Position numbers and translations under genes: made by a program. This document shows positions 30,242 through 39,555 of a DNA stretch of 64,000 nt, piece after piece. The notes under the pieces were generated by a model. The model was not told the origin of the DNA, did no database searches, and was given only the letters and a program-made list of their open reading frames with translations. The number at the start of each line of letters is the position of its first letter. The first letter of the stretch is position 1. Source of the DNA: Emiliania huxleyi CCMP1516 (lineage: Eukaryota > Haptophyta > Isochrysidales > Noelaerhabdaceae); contig NW_005200784.1 in the NCBI RefSeq assembly GCF_000372725.1, positions 618,954 through 682,953 on the forward strand, written 5' to 3'.

Positions 30242-31242
30242 TGATCACACCGACGCTGTCGAGGGCTCGACATCGCTTGCCTGCATGCGGCAGCAGGGAG
30301 GCGCGCGGCGCGGCGGTCTGGCTGGGAGAGGCGCGAGAGGCTGACGGCCGCCGCGCAGCAAAGGGCGGTGGGTGGCTACGATAGCAGGCTCTCTGCCTTG
30401 TGTGAAGTTGGGTGCCCTGTGACGCGCCAGAAAAGAAAAACGTGGGCGAACCTCGTCGCTATCAGCTATCGACCTACCGTGTCCTAGACCCCCTGGCTGG
30501 GTGTCTTCTTCCGCAGCTTTCATCCCTCGCCTCCGTCGCCCTGACCCTCCCTCTCGGCAAGCCGAGGGCCCAACTTGAGAATCGTGCTTTTTGAGTGAAG
30601 GAAGTCACTAATTCAACAAACAAAAAGCCGCGCGCGGCAGCGTTGACCGCACGGCCTACTCGCCCAAGTACTCGCTCTCTTTTATGTCCCACCATGCAGA
30701 GCGCATCTCTCTCTCTGTTGTGCGAGGCGTGAACCGCGCCATTCGCTCTCACCTGGCAACCCTGTCTGCACGTCTCGCGCGCGCGTGAACAAGGCTCCAG
30801 GCCCCAAATGACGTGTGAGTGTTAGAGTTGTTTGGTATTGCTAAAAATCTCTCTCTCTAATTCAAACAAATTATTGCTCTCTCTGAAGTCTGAGTGAAGG
30901 ATCTCAAAAAGTGAAGGTTCTTCACGTGAAGGGCCACACTCGGGCTCGGAGGTGCAGACCCCAACAAATAATTTCGCGCCGCCTCGCCGCGCGCCGCTGC
31001 TGCCCTCGCCAGCAGCCGCCGCGGTTGCAGCGCCATCGTCCGGACACTGGCGGGGCGACTTGCCACACCGATTTCAACCCACGCGACGCGCTCGGCCTCC
31101 GCTGGCGGCTGCCGCAAGAGCGCGGCTGGCTCACGACAGCGGTTTTCCCCTTTCCCGGATAGGAGAGTGCAGAACGTCTGGAGTGGTAACTGTGTGTGGA
31201 CGTGAGATCGGATCTTGGTTACAAGCACGGTCGGACTAGCCT

Positions 31243-32692
31243 CTTGAGCACTTGAGCACTTGATAGGGTCGATTCCGCATGGTACGGGACCCCTCGATCG
31301 TCTCGCCCACCCTCACTGGTGTGTTCATTGGGGGGGTCATAACAAACACGGTACAGGATTGAGGTGCACGCTGCCGAAGCAGTGCCGTCCCCCCTCTCCC
31401 CGACGGCGATGGCGGTGTGACCGATCGAGCTACAAGAGGAGCTTGTTCAGCAGGACTAGCCTCTAGCGATTCACACACACTCGTTTATGTTCCCCTCCGA
31501 GCTTGACACAGACAGAGCTCAGCGCCTACAAGGAGGCAGCGGCGGGGACGGACACAGACACCCCGAAGACGCCAACGACGGCGACGAAGATGGAGAGAGG
31601 AGCGAGGACGAAGAGATGCCCGACCGCACAACAGAGCCAGGGCCGAGCGAGCAACCACCCGAAACGGGCCATCCAAACGAAGGCAGCCAGACAGACGACG
31701 AATTCACAGTGATGGACGTAGACGAGGAACAGCCAGAGCACGAGGCGTCCCAGCCGCAGAGGAAGCGGGGGCGATTTGAGAATGAACGTAGCGATTCAAT
31801 GGGTCAGGCAGAGGGGGCGAGCCAACAGCACACAGAGGACGGGGGGCCGGTGACGTACGGGGAGGAGCGCGCACGCACTGCAGGGGACGAAAGGCACGAA
31901 GGCGCCCCCCCGCCGGGGTGGGTGCGAGGAGGCGAGACGCGGGGGGCACAGCTTGGACAGCAGGCGCGCAAGAGACAGAAAGCCAGGGAACAAAGAGGAG
32001 GCAAGTAGGGGGGGTGGCTCGTAACTGAGGTTCGCCTTCAGAGACAGCCGCCTCCCCATGTGGTGATTGTTGTTCATAACGATATCCCTACAACCACGAT
32101 CGATGCGAGGACGCAAGCCCACACCAAACTCGGCCATTCCAACGGCCAGACCGCTCGCTTAAGGCTGATTGGCTAGACGAGCGGTCTACCCCCGACGGGG
32201 CGGCCTGGATCAACGGGGGATGACATCCTGCCTCCCGGCACGCCGGGAGGAGGTGGGTGCTCCGCCGCCGGACCCCCCCCTCCATCACCCTCGCCCAGGG
32301 ATCTACAATGCTGTCTTAAGGTCCGACAGGTTCGGCACCGGGCACCGCCTCGGTATACAAAATGCGCCTGCGGGCGGACCCTTACAGATCACAGATCACA
32401 GAGCTCAGCGCGAGCCCGCTAAAACAAGGAATCGTCCGGCAAGAAGGAGCTCTCGATCGATCGATGGATGGGGGAGAGCGAGAACTGTCAGACAGAGAGG
32501 TGCTCACAGGGAGGTATGATGCACTCCAAAACAAAAGCACGATGACAAGTAGAGAGATTTCCAGCAATACCAAACAAACAAACAACTCTAACACCCAAAC
32601 AAAGTCCCAAACAACTTTAACACTCACACCAATCCTAGAAGAGAAGACGTAGTGCATCCGAATCGACCCTATCAAGTGCTCAAGTGCTCAAG
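31243..32692. mobile_element. 1.45-kb terminal-inverted-repeat element
   Basis: The left end (31243 onward) begins CTTGAGCACTTGAGCACTTG then ATAGGGTCGATTC, and the same 33 bases are inverted at 32660-32692. The interior contains one ORF (31487-32008). Near the right end the antisense of the module A motif (ACAACTCTAACACC) appears. A relative lies at 4674-4853. I see no clear target-site duplication and no transposase, so it is probably non-autonomous; superfamily unknown. Confidence 0.75.
31487..32008 (+). CDS. Hydrophilic acidic ORF inside the TIR element
   Basis: 173 residues from the ATG at 31487: Glu/Asp/Gly-rich N-terminal half (EDANDGDEDGERSEDEEMPD), a QRKRGRFENE basic patch and a Lys/Arg-rich end. 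No transposase motif or zinc finger. Composition resembles accessory or capture-type proteins of mobile elements. Whether it is expressed is unknown. Confidence 0.4.
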   Translation: MFPSELDTDRAQRLQGGSGGDGHRHPEDANDGDEDGERSEDEEMPDRTTEPGPSEQPPETGHPNEGSQTDDEFTVMDVDEEQPEHEASQPQRKRGRFENERSDSMGQAEGASQQHTEDGGPVTYGEERARTAGDERHEGAPPPGWVRGGETRGAQLGQQARKRQKAREQRGGK

Positions 32693-32968
32693 ACGTCAAG
32701 AAGTGACCTCCTTATCAGCAGCTTATCAGCTCGTGGTCGGCCGCCATCGGGCCTCCGGGCCTGCTGCGGCGGCGCGGCCGGTTGAGGCCGGGCTCGGCCC
32801 GGCCCGCGACGGCTGGCCGCCGACGAGCGCGCTCGCGCTGCTCGTCAAAATGGCGGCGGTGTCGATTGCGGCGACGGTCGTTCAGTCGCTCAGCGCTCAG
32901 TCGTCTGTCGTCTGTTGTCGCATTTCGCACACGCGCGCGCCGCGCGACCCGCGTCGCTCCGCGAGGGC

Positions 32969-33469
32969 ATGAGCCTTCCGCGATTCGATCCCGCAGCCAA
33001 AAGCTGCTCGCTCGAACCGCGGCCGACTCTGCCATCGCGGCTGCAGCTGTTGAGCTCTCCAGAAGACTGGTGCCTGATATGCTGCCTCCCTGCGGATGCT
33101 GCCGGCGAGCCTGGCGGTCCGCGGTACTACAAGGAAGTGCTGACTCGATGCCTTCCCGCAATCTTCTACCCGTACGACTCGGAACACGAATGTGACAGGA
33201 CCATCGGGTCCTTCGGCCACCACAAAGCGAGATCACCCGAGAGCAGCTGAGTCTGCCTCTGGCCTCGCCTCCCTCTCCTTCAGGCATTCGTGGCATCCTA
33301 TGGGTCGACCAGAGTATCGACCTCTGGCTTGTCAGCCGCCCCACCGAGGGCACCATGAAGTACAGCGATCGCCATCTCGCTGGCCTCTCCGCGCCCCCCG
33401 ACCGCGTCGAACTCACGGCGCGGGCTCTCTCGGCTACGGGACCGGCCCCAGCTTCGGCTGAGGGCTGAC
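32969..33469 (+). CDS. Two-exon uncharacterised protein, source or sister of the fragment at 1205-1470
   Basis: Exon 1 starts MSLPRFDPAAKSCSLEPRP and includes a Cys cluster WCLICCLPADA, then RYYKEVLTRCLPAIFYPYDS. Exon 2 encodes GIRGILWVDQSIDLWLVSRP, MKYSDRHLAGLS and DRVELTARALSAT to PAPASAEG-stop. The intron lies between about 33215 and 33286 (acceptor CCTTCAG); the donor is ambiguous. The 3' half is duplicated at 1205-1470 in opposite orientation. No known domain; a minus-strand frame overlaps without support. Confidence 0.5.
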
Positions 33470-33536
33470 AAGCTGCCGAGCCCAAATCACTGTGAGAGTC
33501 GTGATTTCTTGTTGGTTTTCAAAAATCTCTCTCTCC

Positions 33537-33588
33537 CAGTCCTCGCTACCCAACGCAGCCAAAGGATATCCACCTCGAGAACCTCGAG
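33537..33588 (+). repeat. Dispersed repeat R1, copy 3 (3' part only)
   Basis: CCTCGCTACCCAACGCAGCC, AAAGGATATCC and CCTCGAGAACCTCGAGA match the ends of copies at 5119 and 14549. It directly abuts the end of the 33295-33540 duplicated segment. Confidence 0.7.
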
Positions 33589-33970
33589 AGAACACTCACA
33601 CACATTTGTAACTCCCAACACAGAAGAATATAGGCCCAGCTTACGAGTCTGATCCGGGCGTAACGCCAGCACTGCAGTCTAATTCGCGAAAGAGATCTTC
33701 CTAGGAAGATATGTATGTAGGAAGGTGAAGAACAGCCCAGGCTCGGACTGGATGGACACACCAACGCGGTATGGCGTATGGGTGGACGCTGGACAGATGA
33801 TGACGACACGCACGAGCGACACACAGACACAAACAGGCTCACAAGACACACAGCCAGCTGGCTGCCACACACCCTGAGTTGGCGTACACATAACACAGGG
33901 CCACGCCGAAAGAATTCGTGGGCGCGAGCTGTTGGCGGCACGACCTCCAAGCCCGGCTTATCTTGACTTG

Positions 33971-36040
33971 ATGTCCCTCGGCAATGCACCGCCGCCGGCG
34001 GACCGGCCGCGCAAGGACAAGCCGAACAAACAGCCGCCGTCGTTCGACGTGTGCAAGCGCAACGCGCTGGGCAAGTTGGACAAGAGCCCAAAGGGCTCGC
34101 TCGACGAGCCGATTGCGCCGCTCGTGCACGCCATCAACGCCCACCCAGACTACGTGACCACCTCCTGCTGCTCCGGGCGCGTCTCGCTCTTCGCCACGGC
34201 GAGCGAGCAGACCAAGGGCTACCGCGGTGGCCGCTGGCTCCTCGTCCGGCACGCGACCGTGACTGCGGAGGAGCTGACCGCCGCCCTCGCGCCAGCCCTG
34301 ACGGCGGCGGAGACGGAGGCGGCGGCGGACGGCAGCGGGGCGGAGGCGACGGATCTGGTGCTCTTCAAGCACGAGCCGGGCATCTTGCACGTGCAGTGCC
34401 GCGACGTCGAGGCGGCCAAGCGGCTGCTGCAGGTTGCGCTCGGCGCAGGGTACCGCGAGTCGGGCCTGGTGCTCTCGTCGTCGGCAAAGGTGATGCTGGC
34501 GATCCGGACGACGGCCAACTGCCTCGAGCTCCCCGTCGCGCGGCGCGGCGCCTGCCTCCTCCCGGCAGCCTACCTCGAGCTGCTCACAGCCCACGCCAAC
34601 GAGAAGTTCGTCGCCAACCAGGCGCGCACCGACGCGCTGCACGCCGCCTTTGACGCCGCCTTCGACGCCGCCTGCCCCGCCGGCCCGAGATGCGAAGACT
34701 GTGCCGCGCCGCCCGACAGCGGTGGGTCCGCCGTAGAGCCCGAGCCGTCCCCGCAGATCGTCGCGACCGGCCCGCCGAGCGCTGACGGCGGCGGTGGCGA
34801 AAGAGGCGGCGGCGGCGGGGGAGGCGGTGGCGACGGTGAGGGAGACGGCGGCAGCGGCGGCGAGGGAGGCGACGGCGGCGGTGGAAGAGGCGGCCCGGGG
34901 GAGGCGGCGGTTGAGGGCGTGGGCGGCGAGGAGGAAGGCGAGGGCGGCGAGGGCGAGGGCGGCGAAGGCGAGGGCGAGGCGGCATCGAGCGAGGCGCACG
35001 AGGCGTTGCGTCGACAGGCCGCCGCCGCCACGCGCGGGCGCGTCAAGCACTTCGTCAACCTGAGCAACGGGCTGCAGGCGCTGGAGCCGCTGCTGTGCGC
35101 GCACATCCGGCGCGAGGAGGTTTGCTACTGCCGGCTGCAGTCGAGCCATTGCGAGCAGCGCGACTACGTCGGCGAGACACAGCCGAGATAGCAGCCGAGA
35201 TGGCAGCCGAGATGGCAGCCGAGATGGATGGAGCCGAGATGCAGTCGAGCCACTGCGAGCGACTTTAAGGGCGTGGCCGGCTCGCTGCGCCGCGGCCGGA
35301 GTTGGTGACTCCCCTGCCGCGTGAGCAGGCGTGCTCGGCTCGCTCGACCACCACCTTTTGCTTCACCTCGCGCTCGGGTGCGCGAGCCGCGTGTACGAGT
35401 CATTACGGCGGGGGGGAGGAGGAGGACGGCGGCGGCGACGACAATAGGTACACGTGCCGCGTGTACGACTTCGGCTCGCGCCGCAAGCGATGGCCGGGCG
35501 AGGGGCTCGAGCTCTGCGTCCCGTCGGCGCTGTGGTGGGGCCTCGAGGTCGCGCGCTACTCGCTCGCCAAGCTATGGAGGCTGCCCGGCGCGGCCGCGGC
35601 GCGGTGCCTCCTGCACGGCCACGACGCGTCGTCACAGGCCGGCGGCGTGCTCCCACGGGCTTTGGCGTGGAGAGCGCCCCGTCACAGCGTGGCGCGCGTG
35701 TGACCAGGTCGACGGCGTGCTCTCGCGGCTGCCGCCGCCGCTCGCGCGCCGCCTCAAGTACTACCGCGCCCTCGCCACCACCGACGCCGTGCGGCTCGAG
35801 GCGGTCTTTGCGAGGACGGCGCTCGACGGGCAGCGCGCCGCCTTCGCCGCCATGCTGTGGAGGAGCATGCTGCCCGGCGCCGAGGCGGGCGAGGCGGCGG
35901 ACGAGGGGCGAGCAGAGGCGGGAAAGGCTGTCGCGCCGCCGCCGCCACCAGAGAGCTTGGGGATGCGCCGTTTCGTGCCGGCCCTCTTCAGCGAGGGCGC
36001 GCGCTTGCGGGAGCTCGATCCGGAGTCAGCGGAAACTTGA
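33971..36040 (+). CDS. TYW3: TYW3-family wybutosine protein fused to a conserved second domain
   Basis: TYW3 catalyses a SAM-dependent methylation of the wybutosine intermediate at G37 of tRNA-Phe. Residues 1-240: SPKGSLDEPIAPLVHAINAH, PDYVTTSCCSGRVSLF, GGRWLLVRHA, FKHEPGILHVQCRD and SGLVLSSSAKVMLAIRTTAN are diagnostic. After a Gly/Glu-rich linker comes a second domain: HFVNLSNGLQALEPL, CYCRLQSSHCEQRDYVGVLG, SLDHHLLLHLALGYTCRVYD, FGSRRKRWP, VPSALWWGLEVARYSLAKLW and LARRLKYYRALATTDAVRLE. I do not recognise its function. Exons: 33971-35171, 35329-35377, 35448-35637, 35708-36040 (590 residues). All junctions are in phase. Donors are GC, GT and GC. Every intron shows a duplicated coding edge. The fusion implies a linked function, unproven. 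Confidence 0.88.
35172..35328 (+). repeat. TYW3 intron 1: minisatellite plus spliced-form exon echo
   Basis: GC-AG intron. CAGCCGAGATGG units at 35178-35240, then 35241-35290 is a decayed copy of exon 1's last about 35 bases joined directly to a copy of exon 2's first about 17 bases, with no intron between. Confidence 0.8.
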
Positions 36041-36340
36041 TCGTTCCTCTAGCCGAACGAAAAGAGAAGTATGAGCAGCGCTAGTCGCAGTGTGAAACCA
36101 CTGCGTTCGACCCTTCTCGCTGGGGCCTGGGGATGAAAATTCTTTATTGCTTTTCGCTTTGTTGGCAAATCAGCTCAGAGACGGAATATCTGAGCGGCCT
36201 CTTCTATTTGCGCTCAAACTCTTTTTATGCGTGCCATACACACGCGACACCCGACACGGGGGCCGCGGTGCGCAATTTTAGGAGCGGGGGCCCCGGGGTG
36301 CCCGGAGGCGTGCTCCCCGTTTAGGAATCCTAGTTCCGAC
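36041..36340. other. 3' flank of TYW3
   Basis: AT-richer sequence; no gene or repeat supported. Ends at the foldback element. Confidence 0.5.
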
Positions 36341-37007
36341 GAGCTGGCCACACCTTCCTATGGGCTAACCTCGGAATGTACCACCAGAATGGCTGTGCTG
36401 GCTCCTTCACAGCCATCTTACCTAAGGATGGCTGAGCTAGCTGCAGTGCAGCCACATCCTTCAGCCCGATGGCTGCAACACACACACAGCAGCCATCCTT
36501 AGTACATGGCTGGAGACGCACTACCGCAGCCACACACCGCCCGCCTCGAGCGAGGTGAGCCCTCTTGGCTGACCTGGCTACATCGCAGCCATCTTGGGAA
36601 AGATGGCTGGGGGACAGCCATTTCAGCCATTTTTCAGCCATCTACTATGGCTGCGTCATAGTACATAGAGATTGCAGCCGTCCTCCAGAGCCATGGCTGG
36701 TGGTAATTCGATGGCAGCCGATGGCAACCGTCCCGCGAGGCCGGGGGCGACAAGCGCGCAGCCATTTGTGCGTGTGGCGCGGGGGGGGGCAGGGGCGGCT
36801 CAGGATCACAGACACCCCTCTCAGGATCACAGCACCGGCGGGGGGGCGCCTCAGGATCAAGCACCCACGGCAGGATCTGTGGGGATCAGCAGACCTTGAG
36901 GGGGCGCGCTGAGGATCATGGGCCTGAGAGGGGTGCTGTCAAGATCACAGGGCTGCAAGGGTGGCACTCGAGATCAGAGCGCCAAAATAGGTGCAATACA
37001 GATCAGC

Positions 37008-37100
37008 GGCCGGAAGTGGGCGCAATAAGGATCATGAGCGCCGGAACGGGTGCAATAAGGATCATGAGCGCCGAACGGGTGCAATAAGGATCATGAGGGT
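37008..37100 (+). repeat. Short tandem units in the foldback left arm
   Basis: Three units of the form GGGTGCAATAAGGATCATGA-GCGCCG. Confidence 0.75.
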
Positions 37101-37639
37101 TTTGTGGTCTGTGCGCGGACGGCCCGGGGAGCCTGCGGCGCTATTTTAACCTGCCCCGACAGAGTCTCTCGATACGGCGCGCGGCGGCGCCGCACCCAGC
37201 AAGCTGGGGCCGCTCCTTACGGACTCGTCGCTGCGCTCCTCAAGGCAAACACGGAGCGCGCTGCGCGCGCGGTCTACGCCGAATACTGCGGCCGCCGTCA
37301 CGACTGCCATCCTCGGCGGCGCCGTGCGCGCGAGCGGCGCCGATGGCCAGCCCGGCGTCACCTCCCAGCGACAAGCGCATGAGCGACAGGACGCGCATGA
37401 GCGACCCGGTCCAGCGCACGTGATTGGGCGCGTGACGGTTGCATGATGTCAATTGCACCAACTTCGGCGCTCGTGATCTGTATTGCGCCCACTTCCGGCC
37501 GCTGATCTGTATCGCACCTATTTTGGCGCTCTGATCTCGAGTGCCACCCTTGCAGCCCTGTGATCTTGACAGCACCCCTCTCAGGCCTATGATCCTCAGC
37601 GCGCCCCCTCGCGGTCTGCTGATCCCCACAGACCCTGCC

Positions 37640-38083
37640 TTGGCCTGCACAAGCTTTTCCGGCAAACAAAAAGGAAAACAAAGGGTCCCCAGCACTTTGC
37701 GTTTCCGGAAATTTCCAGGGAAAACAGAGGGTGTTTGGTGCTCCATTCTGGAAACTCGCGAGTTTCCCTGAGTCTGAGAGCTGGTCTGGGGCAAAATCTG
37801 AGGCAAAATTGAGGAAATCGGCACGATACCCAGGCGGTCGCAGGGTATTTTCCAGCTATACCCGGGGTTTTCCAGGTATACCCGCAAAATACCCGGTATT
37901 TTGCCGATTTGGCTGATTTTGGGCCCAAACCAGCCTCACCCTCAGACTCGGCTCAGAGCCCGGAAAATTTGATGGTTTCCCTGGAGTTTTCCCGGGAAAA
38001 TAGAGAGGAAAAGAGAGGGTGCTGTAGAGAAAAAAGGAAAGGAAAAGAGACGGTGTGCGAGAGGAAAAGCTTGTTCAGCCTAA
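37640..38083. mobile_element. 444-bp MITE nested in the foldback element, 8-bp target duplication
   Basis: Terminal repeats TTGGCCTGCACAAGCTTTTCC-like at the left (20 of its bases: TTGGCCTGCACAAGCTTTTC) and, inverted at the right, TTAGGCTGAACAAGCTTTTC. The insertion is flanked by ACCCTGCC at 37632-37639 and 38084-38091. The left arm of the host element keeps the empty site (one ATCCTGCC-like copy near 36870), confirming the boundaries. An 8-bp duplication is typical of the hAT superfamily. The interior contains palindromic GGGTATTTTCC-type repeats and no ORF. Confidence 0.9.
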
Positions 38084-38580
38084 ACCCTGCCGTGGGTGCT
38101 TGATCCTGAGGCGCCCCCCCGCCGGTGCTGTGATCCTGAGAGGGGTGTCTGAGATCCTGAGAGAGGCTTATCTGGCGCGGGGGAGGCGGACGGCTGGCCT
38201 GCCATCGAATTATCACCAGCCATGCTCCGGAGGATGGCTGCACTGACTGTGGCCCCAGCCATAGTAGATGGCTGAAATGGCTGTCCGCACCCCCAGCCAT
38301 CTTACCCAAGATGGCTGCGATGTAGCCAGCTAAGCCAAGAGGGCTCACCTCGAGGCGGGCGGTATGGCTGCGGTACTCGAGTAGTGTGTCTCCAGCCATG
38401 TCTACCAAGGATGGCTGCCGAGTGCCGTGTGTGTATTGCAGCCATTAGACTGGAGGATGTGGCTGCACTGCAGCTAGCTCAGCCATCCTTAGGTTCAGAT
38501 GGCTGTGAAGGAGCCAGCGCACAGCCATTCTCCATTTGGTGGTACATTCCGAGGTTAGTTAGCCCTTCCTATGTGAGCTC

Positions 38581-38881
38581 TCAGTCGCGCTCGTGTTTTG
38601 TGTGAGGAAGGGCGCTTGGGTCTAAATTTAGTGCGTGTGAATGAACTTTAGAGCGCGCTAAATTCGCGCTAACTAAAGTGCACTAAGATGCAGTAGATAA
38701 ACACTTCATTCAGTCCTCTTCACACCGGACACCGCACTAAATTTAGAGCCAAGCCTGGCGAGGTACTCCCACGCCTCTCGTGGTTTTTGTCTGGCCGAGT
38801 CAACCCGAGCCTCGGCGAGACTGCGTCAGCTGTTCCCACAGCAGGCTTGAAGTGCCCCTCTGTGTTGAGGCTCGCAAAAAA
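38581..38881. other. 5' flank of the F-box/Kelch gene
   Basis: Contains the palindromic patches TTTAGAGCGCGCTAAATTCG near 38648 and CACTAAATTTAGAGCC near 38732. Probable promoter/5' UTR; no defined motif. Confidence 0.4.
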
Positions 38882-39465
38882 ATGGGTGAGGTGAGCGTCG
38901 CTGACGACGAGTCCGACTCGACCGCCGACCTGCCGCTCACACTCGACCTCCTCCCCGAGGATGCGCTCACTCGCATCCTCGAGGCGATTAGCGGTACGCA
39001 CCACGATCGGCGGCGCGAACTTTTCGCGGCGGCCTGCACCTGCCGACGGCTGCACGCCAGCGCGGCGCGCGCGGCACGCGAGCATGTGCTGTCGCTGCTG
39101 CCTCCCGACTGCCCCTGGGTCGGGCAGCCGCCTCCGGTGTGTCAAATATACCTCGGGGTGGGAGCACGCACGCGCAGACGCAGACGCTAGCACGCACACA
39201 TCGCAAACAAGCCGACTCGGTCACGGCGGACACGCCGCCCGCTCGGCAAAGGTGTGGTCGCGCTGCTACGGCGAGGCGTGCGAGCTCTGGCGTGCGAGGT
39301 GGCGGAGCGCGCCCGATGATTTGAATCTGAACGAGGGGCATTCGATCGCCTGCCCGCCGCAGCCAGTCTTTGCGCACTCCGCCTCGCTGTGGCGGCAGAA
39401 GCTCTTTGTCTTTGGGGGCAGGCACTCGGAGACACGCCCAGACACACACACCCTGGACGCTCAAG

Positions 39466-39497
<32 letters not shown>

Positions 39498-39508
39498 ATT
39501 CCCCCCCC

Positions 39509-39555
<47 letters not shown>

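Larger units (their letters stand above)
27618..31031 (+). repeat. Mosaic array of duplicated repeat modules
   Basis: Module X (27628-27937) recurs at 30300-30617. Module B, containing CCACCATGCAGAGCGCATCT and GCGAGGCGTGAACCGCGCC, occurs at about 28000-28180, 28220-28330, 28757-28945, 29340-29470 and 30630-30815. Module A, containing GTGAGTGTTAGAGTTGTTTG and CAACAAATAATTTCGCGCCG, occurs at 28380-28620, 28930-29165 and 30797-31031. 28400-28930 and 28940-29470 are near-identical neighbours, the second with an extra about 32 bp at 29166-29197. At 28170-28220 modules X and B are joined at an unusual point, a recombination scar. No conserved ORF. Confidence 0.85.
36341..38580. mobile_element. 2.2-kb foldback element with about 750-bp inverted arms
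   Basis: 36341-37100 is inverted against 37440-38580. Paired landmarks are CCTCGGAATGTACCACC and its complement near 38540; CAGCCATCTACTATGGCTG and its complement near 38265; AGATCAGAGCGCCAAAATAG and its complement near 37525. The arms are full of AGCCAT/ATGGCT palindromes and AGGATCA units. The centre (about 37100-37440) is GC-rich without a convincing ORF. No transposase. The right arm is longer only because of the nested insertion at 37640-38083. Confidence 0.88.

Noticed and set aside
27961-31031. CRISPR array
   Set aside because: Repeats are hundreds of bases long, irregularly ordered, and the genes are eukaryotic with introns.
35260-35270. 11-nt microexon in TYW3
   Set aside because: Possible by splice dinucleotides (DFKG), but direct joining of 35171 to 35329 gives the better protein DYVGVLGSLDHH; the 11-nt piece is part of the intronic echo.
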